Positions 1 to 7,156 of a DNA stretch of 32,035 nt are shown here, in pieces. The notes under the pieces were generated by a model that searched no databases, was not told the DNA's origin, and was given only the letters and a program-made list of their open reading frames with translations. The translations under genes were made by a program, and so were the position numbers. Each line of letters opens with the position of its first letter. Within the stretch, counting starts at the first letter, position 1. This DNA is from a virus: the IMG/VR virus record IMGVR_UViG_3300007734_000575, positions 1 to 32,035 of that record; one strand, given 5' to 3'.

Positions 1-1
1 T

Positions 2-100
2 CCTCCTCAGGTAACTAATTGGGTTTGTCCAACTTGTGGCGTAGATGACTACGAAAAGAAGATGGTGACGTTTGAATTGAGGGATTATGGCGACGACTAA
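2..100 (+). CDS. 3' end of an unidentified gene with a CPTC motif
   Basis: An open frame enters from the left edge and stops at 98-100, giving 32 visible residues. It carries one CPTC pair and then an acidic tail ending in YGDD. The single Cys pair suggests half of a zinc knuckle, with the partner pair possibly upstream of the window. It overlaps the next start by 14 bases, as is usual in this densely packed block. No function can be assigned. Confidence 0.5.
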   Translation, partial: PPQVTNWVCPTCGVDDYEKKMVTFELRDYGDD

Positions 101-383
101 CGATGCAATGTTTCGTGAGTTGGCTGTTCTGTATCCGGACACAGGTCAAACTTTGGGTGACTTATTGTATGCATATTGGAAAGATACTGGATTGCAGTAT
201 CGTGGAACTCTAGAGGGTTCGATATATGTTGCTTCTGGTGCTACTGGTGACACACTTGGTGACTTGGCTAACACGTTTTGGGGAGACCACGATTTTTTGA
301 TTTCTAACTTGGAACAAGAACTAGGTGACGATTTGCTCTTAGAGACAGAGGACTACATTTTATTGGAGACAGGTAATGGCTGA
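87..383 (+). CDS. small tail/structural protein with paired TLGDL motifs
   Basis: The product has 98 residues. The ATG is preceded by GAGGG at a good distance. The protein contains two copies of TLGDL (near residues 22 and 56), each followed by an aromatic segment (YAYWKDTG and ANTFWGDH), so it looks like an internal duplication. It ends in an acidic Leu-rich tail (LLLETEDYILLETGNG) of a kind seen at the ends of small phage structural proteins. It overlaps the following fibre gene by 8 bases, so it is probably co-expressed with it and may act in fibre assembly or as a small virion part. The role is inferred from position only. Confidence 0.6.
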   Translation: MATTNDAMFRELAVLYPDTGQTLGDLLYAYWKDTGLQYRGTLEGSIYVASGATGDTLGDLANTFWGDHDFLISNLEQELGDDLLLETEDYILLETGNG

Positions 384-975
384 TAAGAAGATTACGGCGT
401 TGACGGCAACCACGTCAGTTGTGGCTGCCGATGTTATTCCTGTGGTGACGGATACTACGGGTACGCCTACGACCAAGAAGGTTACTGCGTCTAATTTGGC
501 TGCCAGTATTGCTGTTATTGGTTTGAACGCTGGTGTTGGTGTTCGTACCGCTATTCATGGTATTCAACTTCCTGTTGCGCATACTATTGCGTTTGAGGGT
601 GCCACTGATGATGCGTATGACACTATTTTGACGGTTGTGGACCCTACCGCTAACCGAACCATCACGCTTCCAAACGCAACAGGAACTGTTGCTTTAACTA
701 GTGATTTAAGTTCTTATGCAACTTTGGCTAGCCCTACTTTTACTGGTACTCCACTTTCAACTACTGCTGCTGTAGATACTAATACTACCCAAGTTGCTAC
801 TACTGCTTATGTTGTTGGTCAGGCTTATGCCAAGTTGGCTTCGCCAACATTAACTGGTACTCCGTTAGCCCCAACTGCTACGGCAGGAACAAGCACAACA
901 CAGATTGCAACTACAGCATTTGCTGACCCTACTGGGGACCAGTATGTTTTGGCTGCAGCAGTTTTTAATAGTTAG
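376..975 (+). CDS. tail fibre-like protein with phage tail repeats
   Basis: The product has 199 residues. The N-terminus (DKKITALTATTSVVAADVIPVV) is of the type found at the start of many phage fibre proteins. Residues 94-110 (RTITLPNATGTVALTSDL) match the common segment that precedes trimeric shaft repeats. Two tandem repeats follow at about residues 115-145 and 152-182, with the pattern LASPTxTGTPL...TTQxATTA, as in lambda Stf-type fibres. No chaperone or receptor-binding tip domain is visible, so this is a short fibre or a shaft piece with the tip supplied by a neighbouring gene. The ATG overlaps the preceding stop by 8 bases. Role in host recognition is inferred from the family. Confidence 0.75.
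   Translation: MADKKITALTATTSVVAADVIPVVTDTTGTPTTKKVTASNLAASIAVIGLNAGVGVRTAIHGIQLPVAHTIAFEGATDDAYDTILTVVDPTANRTITLPNATGTVALTSDLSSYATLASPTFTGTPLSTTAAVDTNTTQVATTAYVVGQAYAKLASPTLTGTPLAPTATAGTSTTQIATTAFADPTGDQYVLAAAVFNS
718..921 (+). repeat. two tandem fibre repeats
   Basis: Two copies of a roughly 31-residue unit are encoded at about 718-810 and 829-921. Both read A-x-LASPT-x-TGTPL, then a Thr/Ala linker, then TTQ-x-ATTA. The DNA copies have diverged more than the protein copies, which points to an old duplication kept for the fibre shaft fold. Confidence 0.7.
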
Positions 976-1006
976 TCCTTTTAGGTAACGATTCAGGAGA
1001 ACATAT

Positions 1007-1366
1007 ATGGCAACTTTCAGCAAATCAATCCTCAGTGGTTCAACAGACGGTAAGGCAGTTCTTGTCGCCGCTACTGCAACTGCCGGAACACTCGTCCACA
1101 CTGGTCCAACCACAACAACTACATTGCACGAAGTGTGGCTTTACGCCGTAAACACTTCTGCTTCAGATGTGAAGTTGACCATTGAATATGGTGAAGCAAC
1201 TGCACCTAATGGAAACATTGAATATACGGTTAAGGCTGAAAACGGTCTTTACTTGATTGTGCCGGGTCTTTTGTTGAAGGGTAATGCAACTGCTTTGACA
1301 ATCAAAGCATTTGCTGCTACAACAAACGTAATCACAATCCACGGGTACGTAAACGTAATTGCCTAA
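1007..1366 (+). CDS. small beta-rich virion/tail protein
   Basis: The product has 119 residues, with a clear CAGGAGA Shine-Dalgarno and ATG start. It is rich in Thr, Ala and Val with alternating hydrophobic residues, which suggests an all-beta sandwich (segments around HEVWLYAVNTSASDVKLTIEY and GLYLIVPGLLL). There is no signal peptide and no catalytic motif. Lying between a fibre gene and a polyglycine adhesin-like gene, it is plausibly a fibre- or collar-associated virion protein. I cannot name a specific family. Confidence 0.6.
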   Translation: MATFSKSILSGSTDGKAVLVAATATAGTLVHTGPTTTTTLHEVWLYAVNTSASDVKLTIEYGEATAPNGNIEYTVKAENGLYLIVPGLLLKGNATALTIKAFAATTNVITIHGYVNVIA

Positions 1367-1376
1367 GGGGTACTGA

Positions 1377-2180
1377 GTGCCTTCGTTTTTAACTAACACT
1401 GCAGGTGGCAAATCTGTTGCCACTATGAAAGCCCCACGCTCACGGCGTGGTGACACGGCTCAAATTACTGCTTATTGGTCTGGTGGTAGTGGTCCACTTG
1501 CTTTAACAGTTGATGCGTTAATAGTAGCGGGAGGTGGCGGTGGTGGTAGTTATGCTGGTGGCCAAGGTGCTGGAGGTGGAGGTGGTGGTGGAGGAATAAC
1601 AACTGCTTCAACTATTATTCAAGCAGGAATAACTTACACTGTTACAATTGGTGGCGGTGGTGGTGGTGGTTATTTTGGCGCCGGCGGTACTGGTGGGACA
1701 TCTTCTTTTAACTCTTCTTCCGCTACTGGTGGTGGTGGTGGTGGTCATGGTGGTGGAGCGTCTGGTGGTGGAAGTGGTGCTGGTGGCGCTGGCCCCGGCA
1801 ATAATGGTGGCACTGGTGGGTACAGTACATATTCTGGTACTGGAACTTATTATGGTGGCGGTGGTGGTGGGTCAAGTAATCAACAGTCTAGTAGCCCTCC
1901 TGGTGGTTCTGGTGGCGCTGGTGGCGGCGGTGTTGGTGCTACTAACAACGGTGGTGGTGGGTCAGGAACCGCAAACACGGGCGGTGGCGGAGGTGGAGGA
2001 GTATCTGCTTTCGGTGCCACCTCATATTACGGTGGTTCAGGTGGAACTGGAGTTGTAGTTATTCGTTATCTTACCGCCGATGCAAATGGTGTAGTACTAA
2101 CAGGAGGCACAAAAACGACTGTTGGTTCTTATACCATTCATACTTTTTCTTCTACTGGTAGTTTGGTTGTTCCAGCATGA
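1377..2180 (+). CDS. glycine-rich tail protein, adhesin-like
   Basis: The product has 267 residues and a GTG start; an in-frame ATG at 1422-1424 is an alternative. Residues from about 50 to 225 are dominated by polyglycine runs broken by Ser, Thr, Tyr and Ala. The entry VDALIVAGGGGGG and exit GVVVIRYLTAD with a final THTFSSTGSL-type strand fit the glycine-rich domain found in many phage tail proteins. Polyglycine-II helix bundles carry variable host-binding loops in T-even adhesins (gp38), so a receptor-binding or tip role is a reasonable inference. The gene overlaps the next one as ATGA. Shadow frames inside the GGT-rich tract are long but artefactual. Confidence 0.75.
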   Translation: MPSFLTNTAGGKSVATMKAPRSRRGDTAQITAYWSGGSGPLALTVDALIVAGGGGGGSYAGGQGAGGGGGGGGITTASTIIQAGITYTVTIGGGGGGGYFGAGGTGGTSSFNSSSATGGGGGGHGGGASGGGSGAGGAGPGNNGGTGGYSTYSGTGTYYGGGGGGSSNQQSSSPPGGSGGAGGGGVGATNNGGGGSGTANTGGGGGGGVSAFGATSYYGGSGGTGVVVIRYLTADANGVVLTGGTKTTVGSYTIHTFSSTGSLVVPA

Positions 2181-2536
2181 ATTATTTTGCAAAGATTGTT
2201 AATGGTATTGTGGTTGATGTTATTGTTATTGCTAAATCCGATTGCGGCAATTTACAGTTTCCTGAGAGTGAACAAATTGGACAACGATTTATTGCATCAT
2301 GTGGTATAGAAGGAAAATGGTTACAAACATCATTAACAAATCAATATAGAAAACATTTTGCTGTTATTGGTTGTGAATATAATGAAATTAAAGATAAATT
2401 CCTTTTACCTTTTGTTCCTCAACCTTTTCCATCTTGGATATTGGATTCCGATAATGATTGGCAAGCACCAACTCCTAGACCCGAGCAAGATGGTTTTTGG
2501 CAATGGAATGAAATAGAACTTAAATGGGACAGATAA
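2177..2536 (+). CDS. small phage tail-associated protein (marine-phage type)
   Basis: The product has 119 residues and starts inside the previous stop (ATGA). It begins YFAKIVNGIVVDVIVI and ends with Trp/Pro-rich strands (PFPSWILDSDNDWQAPTPRP, then FWQWNE). This order is familiar from small structural proteins found near fibres in marine cyanophages and pelagic phages, where the biochemical role is not established. It is more AT-rich than the upstream fibre genes and groups with the next gene, which suggests the two were acquired together. Confidence 0.65.
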   Translation: MNYFAKIVNGIVVDVIVIAKSDCGNLQFPESEQIGQRFIASCGIEGKWLQTSLTNQYRKHFAVIGCEYNEIKDKFLLPFVPQPFPSWILDSDNDWQAPTPRPEQDGFWQWNEIELKWDR

Positions 2537-3012
2537 CTTTTGGTGCATTTCCCAGGTCAGGTAATCATTTTTTACAAAACATAGTTAAATGTAATTGGAT
2601 AAATCATAGAATAACTGAGTTTGAAACATTAGAAAATGTTATTACTTTGATTAGGAATCCACTTGAATGTATTCCAAGTTGGATAGTAATGGTCGATGAT
2701 TGCCGAACAAATAGAGCAGAAAGTGTTCTTGAATGGTATTGTGCATATTATCAAAAATGTAAAGAATTAAATATTCTTGTCATCCCATTTGAACAACTTA
2801 TTTCTGAACCTTTGTTTTGTATAAATTATGTTTATAAAAAATTAGGTTTTGAATTATTAGAAACCCTTGATTATGATTTGTCTACCAATTTTCATGGTCC
2901 AACAAAAGATAAATCTGATTTTAATAAAATAGTTGAAGAAATGAAAATTGCACCCAATTTTCATTTTGCTATGGATTTATTCAAGGAACTGTGCGTACCC
3001 CTCGTTGGCTGA
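2524..3012 (+). CDS. sulfotransferase-like P-loop protein
   Basis: The product has 162 residues. Residues 7-17 (GAFPRSGNHFL) match the 5'-phosphosulfate loop of PAPS-dependent sulfotransferases (PRSGTxxL). Residues 40-53 (ITLIRNPLECIPSW) match the 3'-phosphate motif RNPxDxxxS. A later segment (ILVIPFEQLISEP) resembles the YExL-SDP region of the family. At 162 residues it is shorter than typical enzymes (about 250-300), so it is a minimal or truncated member; the catalytic His is not certain. It overlaps the upstream gene by 13 bases and is very AT-rich. Placement next to fibre genes suggests modification of a surface glycan or a virion part; this is inference. Confidence 0.65.
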   Translation: MGQITFGAFPRSGNHFLQNIVKCNWINHRITEFETLENVITLIRNPLECIPSWIVMVDDCRTNRAESVLEWYCAYYQKCKELNILVIPFEQLISEPLFCINYVYKKLGFELLETLDYDLSTNFHGPTKDKSDFNKIVEEMKIAPNFHFAMDLFKELCVPLVG

Positions 3013-4526
3013 TATTTGCGCCAGTAGCGATACTCGCATTATTTGCACCATCGGCAAACGCTGAACCAGTAGCAGGACTACAAACCACCTACTACATAAT
3101 TGACTCTGTACCACCTACACGGTCAGAACACATCTATACCGAATGCGGTAGTGAAGTGGAAAACAATATCAACCGTTCCTATGACGGTGAACCATACCTA
3201 GACTGCACAAACGATTTGTTCATGGTTCACATGACAGGTTTCATCGAGATACCCGAACATGACACAATTGAGTTTTGGTTGGCTACAGACGACGGTGGCA
3301 ACATCAACATTGATGGCAACGAGTGGGGCAACTGGGGCGACCAGGGTTGTTCAGCCTACGAGTCTGGACAGATAGACATTAGTGCAGGCAGTCAGCCTTT
3401 AGATTTATGGATGTACGAAAATGGTGGCGGTACTTGCGTTATGTTGGCTTGGAACATTGACGGTCAAGGTTTTCAAATTGTTCCAGATGGGGCTTTTACA
3501 ACTACAGGTATCCCATTGGATACGACTACAACCATTCAGGAGACAACAACAACATGGGCATCTACCACAACATCCACGACAACCACAACATCAACGACGA
3601 CCACTACTACTACTGCACCCTCTACGACTGTGCCTGTAACAAACCCCTCAACTACTACGACACCTCAAACAACTTCCACATACCCACCAGAGCCGACAAT
3701 GCCAGACCCGCCAGTAACGGTTCCTCTGCCACAAACAACTGAACCAGCCACACCAGAGACAGTCCCCCCTCCACCAGAAATTGAACTGCCTGTTGTACTA
3801 GACCCATTTCCTCAGCCTAGCCCCGATGTTGTGCCAGACCCAATCTTGGAAGTTGTGGACACAATCCCTTTGCCACCAGAGATTGAAAGTTTCCCGCCAG
3901 ATACTTTAGAACTGCCCCCTGAAATATACGATACTATTGCTCCACCGCAAACGCTACCGTTTGTCGGTGAACTACCAGGACCACCTGACACAATCGAATT
4001 GCCACCAGAAATTATGTCCGAACCACCTGAGACTTTGCCAATTAAGTTAATTGCAGAACTACCACCCGAACTTGTCCAAGCCTTGGAAGATGCCAGTGAG
4101 GATGTGTCTTTAACCGATGAACAATTTACCAGAGTCGTAGAAGCCATTGCGGACCTAACGCCAACAGAAGCGGTAGCATTAATTACGCAAATTCTTGCTA
4201 CCGCAGTAACACCAGACCAAGCAACAGAACTGGCATCCAATCCAGATGTGCTTGCTGTTGTGACATCAGAACAGGCAGAAGAAATCTTTGCCACTATTGA
4301 TGTAACCGAATTAGATAACACCCAAATAGAAGAACTGATTACAGCAGTTCAATCCGCACCCACCAAGGTGCGTAAGGCATTTGAGAAGACTATAAACGTC
4401 TTTGGTGACGGTTTGGGCAACTATGTACCAATTGGCTCCAATGTACCCGTACACACACGCAGGACGCTTATAGCGGTGGCTGCTGGGGCTGCCACCGTTG
4501 CAGCAGGTCAACGTAAGAGGAAGTAA
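2991..4526 (+). CDS. exported PA14-domain protein with Thr/Pro stalk and anchor-like C-terminus
   Basis: The product has 511 residues and a GTG start overlapping the previous gene by 22 bases. Residues 1-24 form a signal peptide (basic start, hydrophobic core, cleavage after SANA). Residues about 30-170 fit a PA14 beta-barrel: IEFWLATDDGGNINIDGN, then LDLWMYENGGGTCVMLAWN. Residues 176-235 are a Thr-rich linker; 236-360 are Pro-rich with repeated PPE/LPPEI units; 360-470 are predicted helical. The C-terminus has a hydrophobic stretch (492-505) followed by QRKRK, the layout of a membrane-anchored surface protein. PA14 domains commonly bind glycans. It may be displayed on the infected cell (receptor masking or superinfection exclusion) or be a virion adhesin. 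The function is not proven. Confidence 0.75.
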   Translation: MRTPRWLIFAPVAILALFAPSANAEPVAGLQTTYYIIDSVPPTRSEHIYTECGSEVENNINRSYDGEPYLDCTNDLFMVHMTGFIEIPEHDTIEFWLATDDGGNINIDGNEWGNWGDQGCSAYESGQIDISAGSQPLDLWMYENGGGTCVMLAWNIDGQGFQIVPDGAFTTTGIPLDTTTTIQETTTTWASTTTSTTTTTSTTTTTTTAPSTTVPVTNPSTTTTPQTTSTYPPEPTMPDPPVTVPLPQTTEPATPETVPPPPEIELPVVLDPFPQPSPDVVPDPILEVVDTIPLPPEIESFPPDTLELPPEIYDTIAPPQTLPFVGELPGPPDTIELPPEIMSEPPETLPIKLIAELPPELVQALEDASEDVSLTDEQFTRVVEAIADLTPTEAVALITQILATAVTPDQATELASNPDVLAVVTSEQAEEIFATIDVTELDNTQIEELITAVQSAPTKVRKAFEKTINVFGDGLGNYVPIGSNVPVHTRRTLIAVAAGAATVAAGQRKRK

Positions 4527-4543
4527 CAGCCAGCACTATAGAT

Positions 4544-4711
4544 GTGAAGAAATTTCTATCCGAAATCCATGCTCTGACTTGGACTCTAGCCGGCACTGGT
4601 ATGGTGCTGATTACCCTGTCTGGGTCTACACGGATGTTTGGTATAGAAATTACCGCAATAGCAATAGTCATCCATCTTTTGGGTGCAATCTTATGGGAGA
4701 AAAATGAATAA
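4544..4711 (+). CDS. short two-helix membrane protein, possible holin
   Basis: A frame of 55 residues with a GTG start reads MKKFLSEIHALTWTLAGTGM and continues through two hydrophobic helices: about LTWTLAGTGMVLITLSG, and ITAIAIVIHLLGAIL. It ends in WEKNE. The longer frame over the same DNA (4498-4707) is polar and Cys/His/Tyr-rich, so it is the shadow. No strong Shine-Dalgarno sits before the GTG, and the in-frame stop at 4514-4516 limits the start to this stretch. The gene overlaps the next, also membrane-spanning, gene by 8 bases. Two adjacent short membrane proteins suggest a holin pair, which is inference. Confidence 0.6.
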   Translation: MKKFLSEIHALTWTLAGTGMVLITLSGSTRMFGIEITAIAIVIHLLGAILWEKNE

Positions 4712-4976
4712 GGTAAAAGATATCGCAGGAAGAATTGTGGCATTGTTTCTGACTAACGCTTTAGGCGTTGTCACTGGTGCTGCAGTAATTGCTCCTGATT
4801 TGTCAGTGGCTAAAGCAGCATTGATTGCTGGTGCAGTGTCAGTATTCAAAGTTGTTGAGGGTCTTGCCAAGGCAAGCATTGATGGCGTTTTGACTGCAGA
4901 TGAAATTGATGCAGCGTTTGGTGCTACTCCCAAGAAAATTGCAGCCAAAAAGGCTGCAGCAAAGGTTGCAAAATAA
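4704..4976 (+). CDS. small membrane protein, holin candidate
   Basis: The product has 90 residues from the ATG at 4704, chosen because GGGAG lies about five bases upstream; an upstream in-frame start at 4683 lacks this. Two hydrophobic segments are visible (IVALFLTNALGVVTGAAVIA and AALIAGAVSVFKVVEGLA), followed by a Lys/Ala-rich tail (PKKIAAKKAAAKVAK). Two helices plus a basic tail is the usual holin layout. Its neighbour upstream is another membrane peptide. The probable endolysin gene lies far away at 26161, so the lysis genes would be split. No family match is claimed. Confidence 0.65.
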   Translation: MNKVKDIAGRIVALFLTNALGVVTGAAVIAPDLSVAKAALIAGAVSVFKVVEGLAKASIDGVLTADEIDAAFGATPKKIAAKKAAAKVAK

Positions 4977-5107
4977 TGTCTGCTAAAGGTGAAATGTATA
5001 AGTCCAAGAGTGCTATGAAAAAGCATGAGGGCAAAGAAGGTAAAAAAGAAAAGATGATGGAATACGGCAAGCCTAAAATGAAATCAAAGGCTAAGAAGAA
5101 AAAATAA
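4976..5107 (+). CDS. 43-residue Lys-rich peptide
   Basis: This short gene starts with an ATG overlapping the preceding stop (TAATG) and ends directly before the terminase start. The product begins MSAKGEMYKSKSAMKKHEGK, is about 40 percent Lys, and contains MMEYGK, a motif also found at the C-terminus of the basic protein at 11353. It lacks any fold signature and is probably disordered and nucleic-acid or membrane binding. It sits where a small terminase often lies, but is far too short and lacks a helix-turn-helix, so I do not call it one. Confidence 0.6.
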   Translation: MSAKGEMYKSKSAMKKHEGKEGKKEKMMEYGKPKMKSKAKKKK

Positions 5108-6700
5108 ATGGAACTTACCGACCTTCTCAATGAGAAGGAGTGGCGCAAGTGTAGAGGTCCAGAGAATGCAACTACCGATGAACTGGTGGCTGCGTTCTCA
5201 CACTTCTGTGCCAACTACTGGCACATTAGACATCCTGAGCGTGGTCGTATCAAGTTTGAGATGCGTGAAGCACAGGTTGAAACTGTGCGATGTTGGATTG
5301 AAGACCGATATACAATTGTGCTAAAAGCACGTCAGATTGGTTTTTCTACTTTGGCTGCTGCATTTGCTTTTTGGGAAGTGTTCTATTGGTCTGACCGTTT
5401 CACAGTTATGCTTTCACGCACAGAGCGAGAAGCATCTAAGTTGCTACAGAAGACTAAGTATGGCTACAAGATGTTGCCTTCTTGGATGAGGTTGCGTGGA
5501 CCAAACCTTTTGTCCGACAACCAGTTAAAAATGGTGTTTGCTAATGATTCTGCTTTGGAGTCTTTGCCTTCAGGTAATGACCCTGCTCGTGGCGAATCTG
5601 TATATCGAGTGTTCATTGACGAAATGGCATTTTTGCCCAACGCTGATGAAGCATGGGCATCTATTGAACCTATTGCCGACATTGGTGGTCGTGTTGTTTG
5701 TTTGAGTACAGCCAACGGTGAAGGCAATATATTCCATCAATTATGGGTTGGTTCACAAACTGGAACCAATCGTTTTGTTGGTATCTTTTTTCCTTGGTCT
5801 GCTGGAGACCGTGACGAAGCATGGTATGAAGCAAAGAAACGTGACCTACCTGACTGGCAGTTAGCACAGGAGTATCCGGACAATGCGGAAGAAGCGTTTA
5901 TTCGTTCTGGTCGTCCCGTGTTTGACCTTGAAGCAATCCGACAGATTGAACCTGTTGAACCCGACAGGGGTTATCTAAAGAATACTCTTGGTAAAAATGT
6001 TTACACATTTTTGAAAGATGGTGGTGAACTTGCTATTTGGGATTATCCAGACCGACAAGAAATCTATGTTATTGGGGCTGACGTCGCAGAAGGATTAGGT
6101 CATGGTGACTTCAGTTCTGCCCATGTAATTTCGGCAAGCACAGGAATGATGGTTGCTCACTGGCATGGTCATGTTGATGCAGACATTTTTGGTGAAGAAG
6201 TTCTTAAGGCTTTAGGGTTTTATTACAATTATGCCCTTATTGGGGTTGAGTCAAACAACCACGGACTAACTACTCTAAAAGCGTTGCAACGGGTTGGTTA
6301 TAGAAACATTTATCGTCAACGCAAGATGAACCATCGAAACCCTATTGTTTCTGAAACTATGGGTTGGAGAACTACATCTGTTTCTAAGCCTTTGGCTATT
6401 GATGAACTTAATGCTGCCCTTCGAGACTCATCCATGTTGCTTTATGACGCCAAGACAATGGCTGAGTTGCGTACATTTGTGCGTGAAGCCAACGGCAAGA
6501 TGCATGGTTCTCCACATGACGACAGGGTGATGTCTTTAGCAATTACAAATCAGATGCTTAAATATGTTTGGTTGCCTGAGTACCGTTATGATGCTTCACC
6601 TGTTAAAAATACTTTTGGTTGGTGGGAACAACACATTATTCGGGAAAAGAAACAAAAAAGAACACCTATCGGTGCTTTCAATATCAAAAGTAACGAATAA
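5108..6700 (+). CDS. terL: terminase large subunit
   Basis: The product has 530 residues, a normal TerL length. It is the DNA-packaging motor: an N-terminal ATPase plus a C-terminal RNase H-like nuclease acting at the portal. Visible signatures: Walker A-like LKARQIGFS at residues 72-80, Walker B VFIDE at 168-172, the coupling motif LSTANGEGN at 199-207, nuclease Asp324 in IGADVAEG, Glu381 in GVESNNHG, and Asp471/472 in HDDR. It starts immediately after the upstream stop. The deviant Walker A (ARQIGFS rather than GxxxxGKS) is common among phage terminases. No small terminase subunit is recognisable in the window. Confidence 0.95.
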   Translation: MELTDLLNEKEWRKCRGPENATTDELVAAFSHFCANYWHIRHPERGRIKFEMREAQVETVRCWIEDRYTIVLKARQIGFSTLAAAFAFWEVFYWSDRFTVMLSRTEREASKLLQKTKYGYKMLPSWMRLRGPNLLSDNQLKMVFANDSALESLPSGNDPARGESVYRVFIDEMAFLPNADEAWASIEPIADIGGRVVCLSTANGEGNIFHQLWVGSQTGTNRFVGIFFPWSAGDRDEAWYEAKKRDLPDWQLAQEYPDNAEEAFIRSGRPVFDLEAIRQIEPVEPDRGYLKNTLGKNVYTFLKDGGELAIWDYPDRQEIYVIGADVAEGLGHGDFSSAHVISASTGMMVAHWHGHVDADIFGEEVLKALGFYYNYALIGVESNNHGLTTLKALQRVGYRNIYRQRKMNHRNPIVSETMGWRTTSVSKPLAIDELNAALRDSSMLLYDAKTMAELRTFVREANGKMHGSPHDDRVMSLAITNQMLKYVWLPEYRYDASPVKNTFGWWEQHIIREKKQKRTPIGAFNIKSNE

Positions 6701-6711
6701 CTCTATAAGTT

Positions 6712-6939
6712 ATGCAAGAATTCCGATGTTTAGATTGCTTATCCACTTTTATGTCTGACGAACTCCCTAGAAGGGGTTCATATTGCTTTAAATGCCACAT
6801 TAGAGATATTAAATGGGGTTACACATACGGCAAGGAAGACTTCCACGGACCAACGGTCGTGGAACGTCAACGTGAGCAAATGCGTCAGGCAGAATCTGCA
6901 GGCATCAAGGCTGAACCAGTAGGGACACGGTGGGTGTGA
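6712..6939 (+). CDS. small zinc-ribbon protein
   Basis: The product has 75 residues. Cys6/Cys9 (FRCLDC) and Cys25/Cys28 (YCFKCH) form a CxxC-x15-CxxC zinc ribbon, followed by a charged helical tail (ERQREQMRQAESAG). It lies between terminase and a membrane protein, 1 base before the next GTG. Zinc ribbons of this size usually bind nucleic acid or protein partners; a packaging or regulatory role is possible but unsupported. It is one of several short Cys-cluster proteins in this phage. Confidence 0.65.
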   Translation: MQEFRCLDCLSTFMSDELPRRGSYCFKCHIRDIKWGYTYGKEDFHGPTVVERQREQMRQAESAGIKAEPVGTRWV

Positions 6940-6940
6940 C

Positions 6941-7156
6941 GTGGAACCAGTCTGGGTTCCAATCATCGTCGCAATCATCATGGGACCAATTGTTGTCGTC
7001 TTACAACGACTCCGAAAAGAAAACACAGACCAACATGCAGAAGGACGCATTCTATTACGGGTCATTGGTAATAAGGTGGACAAAATTGGCAGCAAAATTG
7101 ATGGGCATATTGGTTGGCATAATGGTATTAAAGACAGTGTTGAGAAAGAGGACTAA
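6941..7156 (+). CDS. single-pass membrane protein with coiled-coil tail
   Basis: The product has 71 residues and a GTG start. It begins with a membrane segment (VPIIVAIIMGPIVVVL), followed by a basic turn (QRLRK) and a heptad-like segment (RVIGNKVDKIGSKIDGHIGWHNG). This architecture resembles the short membrane proteins annotated as DUF2746-like in actinophages, from memory and unverified. An overlapping frame (6930-7163) is polar and treated as a shadow. The stop overlaps the portal start (TAATG). It might be a holin, spanin-like or superinfection protein; I cannot choose. Confidence 0.6.
   Translation: MEPVWVPIIVAIIMGPIVVVLQRLRKENTDQHAEGRILLRVIGNKVDKIGSKIDGHIGWHNGIKDSVEKED

Noticed and set aside
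1648-2058. 136-residue Val/Leu-rich frame inside the polyglycine gene
   Set aside because: It is the +1 reading of GGT repeats, giving poly-Val by composition alone. The Gly frame has proper flanking domains and overlap with its neighbour.
3812-4321. 169-residue leftward frame opposite the PA14 gene
   Set aside because: It is Ser/Gly/Val-rich as expected for the antisense of Pro/Thr/Glu codons and has no start signal or neighbours on that strand.
4498-4707. 69-residue frame over the end of the PA14 gene
   Set aside because: Its product is polar and compositionally odd; the alternative frame at 4544-4711 encodes a clean two-helix membrane protein.
4976-5107. Lys-rich peptide as the small terminase subunit
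   Set aside because: The position fits but 43 Lys-rich residues without a helix-turn-helix cannot form a terminase small subunit.
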